Below, piece after piece: positions 1 through 9,759 of a stretch of 64,000 nt of DNA. Each line of letters starts with the position of its first letter. Position 1 is the stretch's first letter. The position numbers were made by a program, and so were the translations under genes. The notes under the pieces are model-generated. The model made no database searches and was not told the DNA's origin. It was given only the letters and a program-made list of their open reading frames with translations. This DNA comes from a bacterium. GTDB lineage: Bacteria; Zixibacteria; MSB-5A5; CAIYYT01. The stretch is taken from contig JADJGC010000009.1 of assembly GCA_016708315.1 (NCBI GenBank), forward strand, positions 1 to 64,000, read 5' to 3'.

Positions 1-556
1 AAATCATCGAGCCTTCGTAGTTGACCTGCGCGCCGACATTGTAATAACTGCGCTTGTAGTCAACATCGACTGTGGCCGCAACTGGAGTCGGATCGAACAA
101 ATCGGTCGTCGTCCCGGAGCGTTCCATCATCAACACGCCGCCGAACAGCTTGAGATACTTCATTGGCTGTACGCTCAATGATGCATGCTCTTGATGGCGG
201 CGCGTGAAGCTGGTCCCGTCGAAATTGTAAATCCGGCGGAACTGGTCGTGACCAACCTTGACATCGAATAGTCCCGGCTGTGCCAGCGAAGCATTCATAT
301 TGCGGTTATTGAGAATGATATTATGCAAATTGGCTCTCATCAGCATTCCGTTGTCGAATCTGTAACGGAATCCTTCCAATGAGATCGTAGCGCCTTCATA
401 CAAGTTGAAAGTTGGGTGATAAGCGCTTTGATTGCCTTCTTCGTCAAGATAGACATAACCAACCTTGACATCGCCCGAACCCGCTGCCGCAAGTGACAAC
501 GAGCAAAGAGCGGCGATGAGAATGGCTGTCTGCCCAAGTACCTTAAATACTCTCAT
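1..556 (-). CDS. Outer-membrane beta-barrel protein (MtrB-like by context), cut by window edge
   Basis: The gene reads leftward from an ATG at 556 behind a GGAGGGG-type ribosome site and runs off the window, so only about 185 N-terminal codons are visible. It opens with a signal peptide (MRVFKVLGQ, then a hydrophobic run ending LSLAAAGS). Alternating polar/hydrophobic stretches rich in Tyr, Phe and Asn follow (for example VKVGYVYLDEEG and FRYRFDNGMLMRANLHNI), as in beta-barrel strands. It starts 10 bases after the decaheme cytochrome gene. In MtrA/MtrB and PioA/PioB systems such a barrel sheathes the cytochrome in the outer membrane. The barrel reading is seen in the sequence. The MtrB role is inferred from the neighbour and was not tested by homology. 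Another porin-like family remains possible. Confidence 0.7.
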   Translation of the reverse strand, partial: MRVFKVLGQTAILIAALCSLSLAAAGSGDVKVGYVYLDEEGNQSAYHPTFNLYEGATISLEGFRYRFDNGMLMRANLHNIILNNRNMNASLAQPGLFDVKVGHDQFRRIYNFDGTSFTRRHQEHASLSVQPMKYLKLFGGVLMMERSGTTTDLFDPTPVAATVDVDYKRSYYNVGAQVNYEGSMI

Positions 557-566
557 ATTCCCCTCC

Positions 567-1523
567 TTACTTCTTCAGGTTGTCATGACAGCCGGATGAG
601 TAACAATTGGCGTAGAACGTCGTTGTTAACATCGGGTCAAGAAACAGGCGGTTATCGTTCGAACCGTGAAATTCGGTATGGCAGTTAACGCAGTCGATTC
701 TGGTCGCCATTCCGGAATGTGCAACGCGATGCCCGGCCGGCATACCGTGACACTGCAGACAGGTCCCGTTTTCGGGCTGAGTCAGCAGCTTCTCATTCGG
801 CGAACCGTGCGGGCTATGGCATTCGATACATCCGCCGCCGTCAACCAGATGGTTGAAGGTAACCGGGTGTTCGTAAACGTGCGGACCGGCATAATCAGAG
901 TGACAACTCTGACAAGCCCAGTCGAATCCGGTCGCAAGCATCATGTCTTTGCGATCCGACATTGAGTGGCAGTCCTGACACTTGACACTGCCTTCGTGAA
1001 GCGGATGCGCCGAGCGTGCGCTAAACTGTGCCATTACAGTCGAATGGCAAGTCGCGCAGTATTCTTCCGACTCATCCTTGACCAGCCCTTCGTTCATGTT
1101 GTCATGAACACTGTGACAGGTCGCACAATCGAGCCCCGCCCGCCCATGCGGATCAGTCGTCACCATGGCGGTCTGATGCTCCCCTTGGTGGCAACTGGCG
1201 CAAAGATTTGCCTGGGCTGCAAAAGCCAACTTGCTCGGCACTGCCGGTTTGTTGACTTCGGGATCGTCCAGATGCTTTTCCCAGTCTCCATGACACCCAA
1301 CACAGGTAACAGCCATTCCCTTGGCAGTCGCCGAAGTCAGGGCATGTTTTGAACCGAGAAGGTTGTCTGCCTGGTCTTGATGGCATTCAAGACAAGCGGC
1401 GTTGTCGGCGGTAGCGTTGTCGGAAGCTACTAACTTCCCGCTCACCAACCAGCCACATAGTCCCAGTGCTATCACAACCAGAAGCAAGACCCTCGCGGTT
1501 CGGTACATGTTGATTTTATTCAT
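567..1523 (-). CDS. Decaheme c-type cytochrome, MtrA/DmsE type
   Basis: The 318-residue protein has an N-terminal hydrophobic segment (residues about 10-32, RVLLLVVIALGLCGWLVSG) acting as signal or anchor. Ten CXXCH haem-binding motifs follow (CLECH, CVGCH, CASCH, CATCH twice, CQDCH, CQSCH, CIECH, CLQCH, CVNCH), plus a terminal CYSSGCH (CX4CH) that could hold an eleventh haem. Length and haem number match the periplasmic decahaem MtrA/DmsE/PioA family, which carries electrons from the periplasm through an outer-membrane barrel. The gene after it encodes such a barrel, supporting an electron conduit across the outer membrane. Two CRP/FNR-like palindromes lie upstream. Start: ATG at 1523 with a GGGG-type ribosome site; a second ATG lies five codons in. 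The direction of electron flow and the final acceptor cannot be read from this window. Confidence 0.92.
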   Translation of the reverse strand: MNKINMYRTARVLLLVVIALGLCGWLVSGKLVASDNATADNAACLECHQDQADNLLGSKHALTSATAKGMAVTCVGCHGDWEKHLDDPEVNKPAVPSKLAFAAQANLCASCHQGEHQTAMVTTDPHGRAGLDCATCHSVHDNMNEGLVKDESEEYCATCHSTVMAQFSARSAHPLHEGSVKCQDCHSMSDRKDMMLATGFDWACQSCHSDYAGPHVYEHPVTFNHLVDGGGCIECHSPHGSPNEKLLTQPENGTCLQCHGMPAGHRVAHSGMATRIDCVNCHTEFHGSNDNRLFLDPMLTTTFYANCYSSGCHDNLKK

Positions 1524-1584
1524 ATCAACCCCGTTAATGAGTAATTACTCCATGTTTTGATTGTGGATTTACGATGTCCGAATA

Positions 1585-1600
1585 TGTGAAATCTATCACA
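1585..1600. promoter_or_regulatory. CRP/FNR-family operator-like palindrome, proximal
   Basis: TGTGAAATCTATCACA is a perfect TGTGA-N6-TCACA dyad, the half-sites recognised by CRP and by HcpR-type members of the CRP/FNR family. Its centre lies about 70 bases upstream of the decaheme cytochrome start, a usual activator distance. An almost identical site precedes the multiheme lipoprotein at 60297. Which regulator binds is unknown, since no CRP/FNR gene lies in the window. Confidence 0.7.
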
Positions 1601-1703
1601 AAGTCCTCTTCTTTCAGTTGCCGCATTTAAACCGAATGCCATTCTATAGTCAACAAAAAAGTGTCATAGTTTTGTCATCTTTCGACATTTCACTTAAGTT
1701 TAT

Positions 1704-1719
1704 CGTGAAAACAATCACA
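1704..1719. promoter_or_regulatory. CRP/FNR-family operator-like palindrome, distal
   Basis: CGTGAAAACAATCACA matches TGTGA-N6-TCACA except for its first base. It lies 119 bases, centre to centre, from the perfect site at 1585-1600. Two sites upstream of one gene suggest cooperative or dual control of the cytochrome operon. It could also be a chance match in AT-rich DNA. Confidence 0.5.
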
Positions 1720-1856
1720 AACTTGAGTGCCAAAAGAGTGATTTAGTCCCTTAAAAGCAGGACGGTCTTCGTGTGGTATTGGGTGAGTGTACCTATTCAG
1801 CAATTCCTATCGGAAATGCTAACCAACAAAATGTGGGCAAATGAGGTTATATTTAA

Positions 1857-2627
1857 TTAGATAGCTTCGATTTCACCGACATTGGCATAGGTGTAGTTCG
1901 TACGGTAGGGATATTTATCGATATCATCGACTTGCGTAACACCTGACAACACTAAGATAGTATCCAACCCAGATTGAATTCCGGCAATAATGTCGGTCTC
2001 CATATTGTCGCCGATCATTATAGTCGTTTCCGAATGCGAATCGATCTTCCAAAGTGCCGCCCTCATCATATAAGGATTCGGCTTGCCAACATAGAATGGC
2101 TTCTTTCCTGTCACGCGTTCAATCGGTGCAGCCAAAGCTCCGCACGACGGGAATCCTGAAGGACCCGACACATCAGGGTTGGTCGCAATGAACCTCGCTC
2201 CATGGCGAATAAGCCGTATTGCCTTCTCTATCATCTCGAAATTGTATGCCCGAGTCTCCCCGAGCACAACGAAATCTGGGTCTTGATCCGTTATCTTAAA
2301 TCCGTGCTCGTACAGCGCGTGAGTTAGCGCACCCTCACCGATTACAAATACCTTGTCGCCAGCTCCTTGGCTCTGCAAAAATGTCGCAGTCGCCATAGCA
2401 GAAGTATAGAAATGCTCTGCTGGCACTTCAAGACCAGCATTCTTCAGTCGATGGCTTAGATCAGAAGGTGTCAGCGAAGGGTAATTCGTTATGAACAGAA
2501 ACGGGGTTTTTCGCTCTAAAAGCGAGTCAACAAACTCCTTGGCGCCTTCAATAAGGTGATTATCCCAAATGATAACGCCGTCCATATCGCAAAGTACTGA
2601 TTTGTTCTTTTCTAATCTAATTGGCAT
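1857..2627 (-). CDS. HAD-superfamily IIA phosphatase, NagD-like
   Basis: A 256-residue cytoplasmic hydrolase. HAD motif I is DMDGV near residues 14-18 with the two catalytic Asp. Motif II lies in FITNYPS. A conserved Lys sits in GKPNPYMM, and motif IV is MIGDNMETDI. The long insertion between motifs II and III is the NagD (type IIA) cap. Relatives dephosphorylate small sugar phosphates or nucleotides, and the substrate here is unknown. The open frame extends 38 codons further upstream, but those residues do not resemble the family. The ATG at 2627 has AGGA upstream and puts motif I at the normal place. It stands alone between the cytochrome operon and a plus-strand protease. Confidence 0.88.
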   Translation of the reverse strand: MPIRLEKNKSVLCDMDGVIIWDNHLIEGAKEFVDSLLERKTPFLFITNYPSLTPSDLSHRLKNAGLEVPAEHFYTSAMATATFLQSQGAGDKVFVIGEGALTHALYEHGFKITDQDPDFVVLGETRAYNFEMIEKAIRLIRHGARFIATNPDVSGPSGFPSCGALAAPIERVTGKKPFYVGKPNPYMMRAALWKIDSHSETTIMIGDNMETDIIAGIQSGLDTILVLSGVTQVDDIDKYPYRTNYTYANVGEIEAI

Positions 2628-2831
2628 AGTCCTATTTCCACTTGAAGTTGTTTCGCGCTTTGCCCGCAAAATAACGGAACACTCACCTAAGTCAACAAGT
2701 ACAAATTGTATATCTTTGGCAGCTAACTCAAGTTCTTGCAACGAAATCCGAACGAATCAAAAGGGTAGCGCCAAAAAAGATTTTGCATTTGTCCTGCTGG
2801 CGCGTCAAATTGGTGCTGGCTATCTCGGCTC

Positions 2832-5800
2832 ATGACCCGGTTTGGAGCTCAAGACTTGTTTGTTATTGCATTGCGGGTACTTATTGCCTGCCTATTCACC
2901 CTTATTGCCGCCTCCGGTGTTTACGGACAAACGCTTGGAATGCGTCATCCTGCGCCCTCGCCAGATGGTTCAAGAATCTGCTTCTCCTACGAAGGCGACC
3001 TCTGGACTGTCTCCGCACAAGGTGGAAATGCAACGAGACTTACCGTCCACGTCGGCTACGAATCTTTCCCGTCTGGTCGCCGGATGGCAAGAGCATAGCC
3101 TTTTCCTCAAACCGCTACGGCAGCCTCGACGTTTTCACCATACCCTCTGCGGGTGGTAAGGAAACGCGCCTGACTTGGCACTCCGATGACGATTTTGTCT
3201 CCGGCTGGTCGCCCGATAGCCGACGCGTCCTGTTTCATTCTCGCCGCGACCAGACTTTCGAACAGGTCTGGGAAATCTCGGCCTTTGGCGGCCGTGAAAA
3301 ACCACTAACGCAAATCGCATCGACCTTTGGGACCAAAACGTCTGACAATGAGAAGCTGATATTTGTCCGAGGAGCAATCCCCTGGTGGCGCAAAGGTTAC
3401 CGTGGCAGCGCCAATTGCGACATCTATTCCAAAGATCTCAAATCGGGTAATATCGAGCAACTGACGTTCTCGTCGGGAAATGACTTGTACGGCGCCATCG
3501 TCCCCGGTTCTGCTGAACTTGTCTACTTGTCGGACTCGACTGGGAACTACAATCTCTTCCGGCGCAATTTGATCGGAAGCACCGTCGTTCAAATGACGAA
3601 CCACCGTCTCGACGTGCACCATCCGACATTGTCTGCCGACGGATCTCTGGTTGCTTACGAGCTTGCCGGCGAGATATACCTCTACGACATGAAATCTCTG
3701 CAGGGCCGCAAACTGATGGTCGAAGCAATTAGCTCAGAAAAGACCAATGACTTTGCGTTTTTCAGCGCCGATTCCGGCATCAGCGAATTCGTGCTTGCGC
3801 CTGATGGCAACTCATTCGCCTATATAGTCGGGGGCGAGGTGTTCTGCCGATCCCTCGGCGATGACGATCAGAGGCACTTGACGAATTCAGTTGCCGCAGA
3901 ACACGACCTTTTCTGGGCTGAGGACTCGCGCCAGTTAGCATTAGTTACCCGCGTCGACGGCGATTATGCCATCCAGCTCCTCAGTTCCAATGACTCCCAG
4001 CGCCCATTGCTGCAGAATTCACACGATCTCTATGTCGAAACTCCGGTTAAGTCCCAACAAAGCCTGAGATCGCCGCAAATATCTCCTACCATGGCGCGAA
4101 TCGCTTTCATCCGCGGCGATGTCCAACTCGTAGTTGCCGACATGAGCAAACTTACCGAACGCACCATCGCCGACAAGAATACCATCGGAGACTTCTCCTG
4201 GTCTCCCGATGGACGCTACATCGTCTTCACTCAGCGTGACGGCAATTGGGACAATGAGTTATTCATAGGCGACAGTGAAAGCGGTTCGATTGAAAAGGTC
4301 AGTACTGTTCCCGGTTGGTATCGCGAGCCAAGATTCTCATCCGACGGTAAGATGATTTACTATATCGAAGACGGCGATGTCTACTACTTCTACCTCGACC
4401 GTCAGGTTTCCGAGATGTCGCATTCACAACGACGAGAATACCTCAGTTCCTCTTCGACACCGTCGTCGCGAACTGCTTCGCCAGTGACGATTGATTTTGA
4501 GGCAATTTCCAACCGGGTTCAGCGGCTCACCGAATCCGGAATCGTCGTGTCCGTAGCAGCGGCTTCAAATTCGAGCGCATTTGTCTTCTCTACTATTAGC
4601 GATGAAGTGTTTCATCAACACATAGAGGATCCTAAACCGAAACTCCTCACTGAGGCAATCTCGCGTCCCCACGGGCTTCAGTTCCGGGGCGAGTCAAACG
4701 AGTTTGTTTTGAATGACGCAACCGGACGCTTGTTCTCGATTGACACGGAGATCGGCATTCCAAATCGAATCGGTTTTCGCGCCGAATGGTCCGTTAGTCG
4801 CAGTGAACTGCATCGCCAAGTATTCGGCGACGTTTGGAGCGAGATCAAGAATCGCTTCTATGACAATTCTTTCCACGGCACGAATTGGGAATCATTGCAG
4901 GAGATTTATCGTCCGCAAGTAGCCGCACGTTCCGAACTTGTTGATTTCCACGATCTCGTTCGCGAGATGCTCGGACAGATAAACGCTTCGCATCTGAACA
5001 TCTGGCCGAATCAAAGCAACCTCCGCGAGACCGGCATGATCGGCGTCTTTCCCGACTACGAAGACAATGCCGCCGGCGTGATTGTACTTGAAACGCTCCC
5101 AGGACTCACCAGCTGCGCGTAAGATATCAGAAATCCGGGCATTTGATAAAATCACAGCCATCGACGGCGTTAAACTCGAATCAACGACTAACTACTTCGC
5201 ACCGCTTGAGGGTGTGATTGACAAGGAAGTCAAGGTCGACCTTATTAATCGCGGCGGTATCACTCGTTCGGTGTACCTGACTCCGGTATCCCAAGACGAA
5301 TATCACGAACTCGCTTGGCGCTTCCGCGAGTCAAAAACTCAAGGCACTGTCGATCAACTCTCGCAAAATCAAGTTGGCTACATTGCTCTGCAGCAGATTT
5401 CCGCAGCCAGCGTGGCAAAATTCGAAGACGATATCAAAGTGCTTTCGCAATCAAAACGTGCACTCGTTATCGACCTGCGCGGAAATTCTGGAGGATCGGA
5501 GCACGACCGCCTATTGTCGATTCTATCGCGCAAACCGTACGTCAAACACAGTCCGCGCCTTGGATCTGGCGGTTCCGACGCACCTTGGGCATTCGCCGGC
5601 CCGATCGCTCTCTTGGTGGATGAGTACACAAGCTCTGATGCTGAGATAGTTGCGCAGGGATTCAAAGAGTTGAAATTAGGAGAAGTGATCGGCACAACAA
5701 CTTATGGTGCCGTCATTGGGACTGAGAAGAAGATTATGGCCGATGGTTCTGTGCTTAGCGTACCGACAGTCGGTTGGTTCTCGTTGTCTGATCAGAATCT

Positions 5801-5918
5801 GGAGAATCTCGGGGTTACGCCCGACCACCACGTTGCACTGGACTTAAGCAAAGCCGACCGCGGCGAAGACAACCAGTTGGCCGAGGCCGTCTCCCGCTTG
5901 ATGTCAAAACTTCGTTAA
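2832..5918 (+). pseudogene. Tricorn-like S41 protease with N-terminal beta-propellers; two frameshifts
   Basis: About 1029 codons once two indels are corrected. It has a signal peptide (residues 1-30), WD40/PD40-type propeller repeats (FPVWSPDGKSIAFSS, FSWSPDGRYIVF and others), a tricorn core with the Ser-His motif in INASHLNIW, a PDZ-like segment (SPAAR...FDKITAIDGVKL) and an S41 catalytic part with RGNSGG and the nucleophile region YTSSDAEIV. Tricorn-type enzymes degrade peptides; with a signal peptide this one would act outside the cytoplasm. Near 3071 one G appears lost (TTCCCGTCTGG where TTCCCGGTCTGG keeps the frame), and near 5105 one C appears gained (GGACTCACCA). All three pieces are otherwise intact and the shifts cancel, so sequence error or very recent decay is likely. 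The stop overlaps the convergent helicase gene by 4 bases. Confidence 0.85.
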
Positions 5919-8083
5919 GCTAACACCCGCAATTTTGCATACTTTGCCAGCAGCTTTTTGGTGCCGGCAAAATGGAAACGTACTTCGACTTCTGTTGAAT
6001 CACCGGAACCGCTCCGCTTCAGAACCGTTCCTTCTCCCCACCGTGCATGAGCTACCGAGCTGCCGACTCGAATCGCTGCGAACTGATCATTTTGCATTGT
6101 CATTGCATGCTCGTAGTCGGAGTTCACTGCCCCATACGCATTGACCATTGTGTGCCGTTCCGCTACTACGACTTCGTCGGGCAATTCGTCGACAAATCGC
6201 GATCTGATTGACTGCCGCCCACCAAGACGAGCGCGCGTGTTTGCATAGGAAATAAACAGCCGCTTCTTCGCCCGTGTCATTGCCACGTAGAAAAGCCGCC
6301 GCTCTTCTTCAAGGTCAGCCGGGTTTTCAAGGCTCCTGCCCAGCGGAAATAATCCTTCCTCAAGACCGGCTACAAAAACTGCTTCGAATTCCAATCCCTT
6401 GGCAGCGTGAATTGTCATCAAGGTAACAGTGTCGCTCTCGCGATCCCAGTTATCGAGATCTGTATAAAGCGAAATCTCCTGCAAGAAATCCGCCAGTGTC
6501 GCCTCGGGTCTCTCAACGCCGAAATCACCCGCCGATGATGCCAATTCCGCTACGTTATCCAAACGCCCTTCTGTGCCGCTCGGATCGTTCTCCTTGAGAT
6601 CCTTGTTGATTCCCGATTGCTCTGCGACCAGTGTCAACAGCGGTTCCAGCGGCAGGGAGCGCGACATCTCCTTAAAGTAGTTTATGATCTCAACGAACTT
6701 CGCCAGCTTGACGACGACGGTTCTGCCCAACTCGGCATTCGCGCCCTTGTCGATCGCCAACTCAAACAGCGATAGATTCTTGGACCGCGCCAACTCGCTC
6801 ATCGCGGCGACCGTCGTGTCGCCAATTCCCCTCTTGGGATAGTTCACCACGCGCTTGAAACTAACGTCGTCCTTCGGATTCTCGATCAACCGCAGATACG
6901 CCATCATGTCCTTGATTTCCTTGCGCTGATAGAATCTCAGTCCGCCGACAATTCGATATGGAATGAATCTGCGCTTGAGCGACTCTTCAATAGCGCGTGA
7001 TTGAGCGTTGGTGCGATACAGAATCGCAATCTCGCGTCGAATCACTCCCTGTGCTACCAGCGTCTCGATGTTCTCGCAAATCTTTTCGGCTTCGTCGCGA
7101 TCCGTTTCCACAATCAACAATGTGACTGGATCACCCTTGTCGCCCACAGAATAAAGCGTCTTGCCCTTGCGCATCTGATTGTAAGCGACGACCTCGGAGG
7201 CCGCCTTCAGAATCGTTTGCGTCGAGCGATAGTTTTGCTCGAGACGGATGATACGGCAGTTCGGGTAGTCCTTTTCAAAGTTCAGGATATTGTCGATTGT
7301 TGCGCCGCGCCATCCATAAATCGACTGGTCCTCGTCACCCACAGCAAACAGATTCTTATGTCCCGCTGTCAACAACTTGGCGAGCATATACTGAGCGTGA
7401 TTGGTATCCTGATACTCATCGATCATAACATAGTGATACTTGCTTTGCAGCCGCATGCGCGTTTCTTCATTGTCCCGAAGAATCTTAACGGCATAAAACA
7501 GCAAGTCATCGAAATCCACTGCTCGCGCCGCAAACAGTTTCTTCTGGTAGAGTTCATATACACGCGCCACACGCTCTGTGATGAAATTCCCTGCCATCGT
7601 CAGATACTTTGCCGAATCTACCAATTGTGATTTCGCGTCACTGATCTTGCTCCGCACCATTTGGGGCGCCGTCGTTTTGATATCCAGGCCCAGTTCAGCA
7701 ATACTTGTCTTGACGAGGCTCATCGCGTCGTCTTCATCATAGATCGTGTAGTTCTGCGGAACACCGATTCGATCACCGTAAAACCTGAGCATCAATGATG
7801 AAAAAGAATGGAAGGTCGAAACTTGCATCCGGCGTTGGTCGATCTCAGTCAACCTCTCGATTCGCGCCTTCATTTCGCCCGCCGCTTTGTTCGTGAAAGT
7901 AACCGCCAGAATCTGTTCCGGCGCTGCATGACCTTGCGCCACCAAATGCGCGACGCGTGACGTCAGAACTTTCGTCTTACCTGAACCCGCTCCAGCGAGC
8001 ACAAGTAGTGGACCGTCGACATGCGTCACAGCTTTGAGCTGTTCGCTGTTCAAACCGCCGAGGATTTTGTCTTGACCATTCAT
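5915..8083 (-). CDS. pcrA: Superfamily 1 DNA helicase UvrD/PcrA
   Basis: A 722-residue ATP-dependent 3'-5' helicase of nucleotide excision repair, mismatch repair and recombination control. Visible motifs: Walker A GAGSGKT (residues about 31-37), motif II DEYQDTN, motif III GDEDQSIYGWRGA, motif IV LEQNYRST, motif V MTIHAAKGLEF and motif VI RLFYVAMTRAKKR. Length is normal for PcrA/UvrD. The C-terminal segment (VAHARWGEGTVLKR...) resembles the PcrA C-terminal Tudor-like domain that contacts RNA polymerase. The start is the ATG at 8083, with the typical opening ILGGLNSEQLKAV. UvrD and PcrA are orthologues, so the symbol is a choice of convention. Confidence 0.95.
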   Translation of the reverse strand: MNGQDKILGGLNSEQLKAVTHVDGPLLVLAGAGSGKTKVLTSRVAHLVAQGHAAPEQILAVTFTNKAAGEMKARIERLTEIDQRRMQVSTFHSFSSLMLRFYGDRIGVPQNYTIYDEDDAMSLVKTSIAELGLDIKTTAPQMVRSKISDAKSQLVDSAKYLTMAGNFITERVARVYELYQKKLFAARAVDFDDLLFYAVKILRDNEETRMRLQSKYHYVMIDEYQDTNHAQYMLAKLLTAGHKNLFAVGDEDQSIYGWRGATIDNILNFEKDYPNCRIIRLEQNYRSTQTILKAASEVVAYNQMRKGKTLYSVGDKGDPVTLLIVETDRDEAEKICENIETLVAQGVIRREIAILYRTNAQSRAIEESLKRRFIPYRIVGGLRFYQRKEIKDMMAYLRLIENPKDDVSFKRVVNYPKRGIGDTTVAAMSELARSKNLSLFELAIDKGANAELGRTVVVKLAKFVEIINYFKEMSRSLPLEPLLTLVAEQSGINKDLKENDPSGTEGRLDNVAELASSAGDFGVERPEATLADFLQEISLYTDLDNWDRESDTVTLMTIHAAKGLEFEAVFVAGLEEGLFPLGRSLENPADLEEERRLFYVAMTRAKKRLFISYANTRARLGGRQSIRSRFVDELPDEVVVAERHTMVNAYGAVNSDYEHAMTMQNDQFAAIRVGSSVAHARWGEGTVLKRSGSGDSTEVEVRFHFAGTKKLLAKYAKLRVLA

Positions 8084-8154
8084 GGGTTGCCCAATATACT
8101 TGTGACCGATATCATGACAAGTGAAACTTTGCCGATACTTCGCAGTTTATCCTT

Positions 8155-8945
8155 ATGAAATCACGCTCAAACAACGATCAATTCTACCAACAGCTTGCGC
8201 CGGTCTATCATCTCAAAGTTGACTGGCAAAACCGCAGCTCCAAAGAAAATCAGCTCTTTGCATATCTGATCGATTCTCTCTAAAGCCGTCATCTGTGCTC
8301 GATATCGGCTGTGGCGACGGAGGCCACGCCTCCCGCTTTGCTTCAGCAGGAATACGCTATCATGGTCTCGACAGTTCATCTGCGATGATCGAAGCCGCAG
8401 TCAAATCGCACTCCTCGCTCTCAGGCGTTACATTCTCAGTCGGTGATATGGCAAAACTTCCGAAGTTATTCTCAGGACAGTTTGATCAGGTTGTTATGCT
8501 CGGCAATACACTTCCCCACCTCTTGACTCGTCAGAAGCTGAAGGCTACCTTTACCGGTATCAGCCGCTCATTAATCAATTCGGGATACTTCGTACTGCAA
8601 ACGGTCAACTCCGGTACATTCACCGGAAAAGAAATTCATTTCCTGCCCCCGAAATTGACTACCGAAGTCCTCTTCGCTCCGTTCTATTCCAAGCGGGGCG
8701 AATTCTGGGATTTCTATATGCCAATATATCGCCTTACAAATGGCGTCGTTTCCTCCTCGAACATCACCTCAACCAGCCTGAAGTTTTGGACTAAGAAGGA
8801 AATCGTCGCTCAAGCCCAATCTCTCGGACTCAAATTGACCGCTGCATTTGGTAATGCCAAACTCGACCCGTATCGGACTGCCACAAGCGACAACATGATT
8901 CTGATTTTCAGAAAGCTCACCAATGCCCGAACTGCCCGAGGTTGA
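8155..8945 (+). pseudogene. Class I SAM-dependent methyltransferase, one frameshift
   Basis: The N-terminal part starts at ATG 8155 (MKSRSNNDQFYQQLAPVYHL, typical of small-molecule methyltransferases) and stops at a TAA at 8280. The rest continues in another frame with SAM-binding motif I VLDIGCGDGGHASRF, then the acidic HGLDSS and a post-I QVVMLGNTLPHL. A single base missing near 8280 explains the break. Rejoined length is about 263 residues. Substrate unknown. It overlaps mutM by 23 bases and is probably co-transcribed with it. Whether the lesion is real or a sequencing error cannot be told from one sequence. Confidence 0.8.
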
Positions 8946-9759
8946 AACTGTCGTGCGCGGACTGAATGCGCAGGCCAAAGGCCGGACCATCAGGACGATT
9001 CCGCACATCGCCGAGCATCTTCGCAAACGCGACACCGAATTGCGGACTCTGGCAGGCGATACATTCGTGAATTTTGACAGGCGCGGCAAATACATCATCG
9101 CCGAGCTCGCTTCCGGACGGCAGTTGCTGATCCATTTGCGTATGAGCGGTCAGATTCTGTTTATAGATAATCGCGAACGGCGTCAGTCCCATGATCATTT
9201 CGTCTCGACCTTCACAACTGGCTCCGACAAGTTGATCTTTCGCGATACACGAAAGTTCGGCATTATGGAGTTTCTCCGGGAAACCAACAACGAGGGTTTC
9301 CGCAAGCTCGGCATTGAGGCAACCGCCATCACACCGACTATCCTGGCCAATCTGCTTAGTGTCAGTTCGCGCCCGATCAAAGCGCTTCTCCTTGACCAGT
9401 CGGCGCTGGCCGGATTGGGTAATATCTATGCCGATGAATCCCTGTATCTTAGCAGAATTCACCCCTTGCGCCCCTGCAATCAGGTCCAAGATACTGAAAT
9501 CGCTGATCTTGCCTCAAGTATCCGCAAAGTGCTTGATTCCGCGATTAAGAAAATGGGCACTACGTTCGACAGTTATAGTGGTGTCAACGGCAATCCGGGT
9601 GAATATTCCCGCTACCTCCGTGTGTATAATCAGGAAGGTAATTCTTGTAGCCGTTGTGGTGAAATAATTGTTAAAATCAGAGCAGTTGGGCGCGGAACAC
9701 ATCTTTGTCCCGGTTGCCAGCAGCTGAAACCAGTTAGAAGAAGAAAGAGAGTCCGATGA
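8923..9759 (+). CDS. mutM: Formamidopyrimidine-DNA glycosylase
   Basis: A 278-residue base-excision repair enzyme that removes 8-oxoguanine and formamidopyrimidines and nicks the abasic site. The N-terminus MPELPEVE carries the catalytic Pro2 and Glu3 (after Met removal). A Lys/Arg-rich loop lies in DRRGKYIIAEL. The H2TH region contains QSALAGLGNIYADE. The C-terminal zinc finger is CSRCGEIIVKIRAVGRGTHL followed by CPGC, four Cys. Start and length are canonical. It overlaps the methyltransferase upstream by 23 bases and the next gene by 4, forming one transcription unit. Confidence 0.96.
   Translation: MPELPEVETVVRGLNAQAKGRTIRTIPHIAEHLRKRDTELRTLAGDTFVNFDRRGKYIIAELASGRQLLIHLRMSGQILFIDNRERRQSHDHFVSTFTTGSDKLIFRDTRKFGIMEFLRETNNEGFRKLGIEATAITPTILANLLSVSSRPIKALLLDQSALAGLGNIYADESLYLSRIHPLRPCNQVQDTEIADLASSIRKVLDSAIKKMGTTFDSYSGVNGNPGEYSRYLRVYNQEGNSCSRCGEIIVKIRAVGRGTHLCPGCQQLKPVRRRKRVR

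Larger units (their letters stand above)
1524..1856. other. AT-rich intergenic region upstream of the cytochrome locus
   Basis: This stretch separates the cytochrome start from the end of the phosphatase gene. It holds two TGTGA-N6-TCACA-type palindromes, listed separately, and no convincing gene. A 61-codon frame at 1561-1746 on the plus strand runs across both palindromes and has no ribosome site or recognisable product. Confidence 0.6.

Noticed and set aside
666..1352. Plus-strand open frames opposite the decaheme cytochrome
   Set aside because: They are antisense shadows of a Cys/His-rich gene, with no ribosome sites and no recognisable domain.
1561..1746. 61-codon plus-strand frame in the cytochrome upstream region
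   Set aside because: It overlaps both operator-like palindromes, has no ribosome site and an AT-rich random-looking product.
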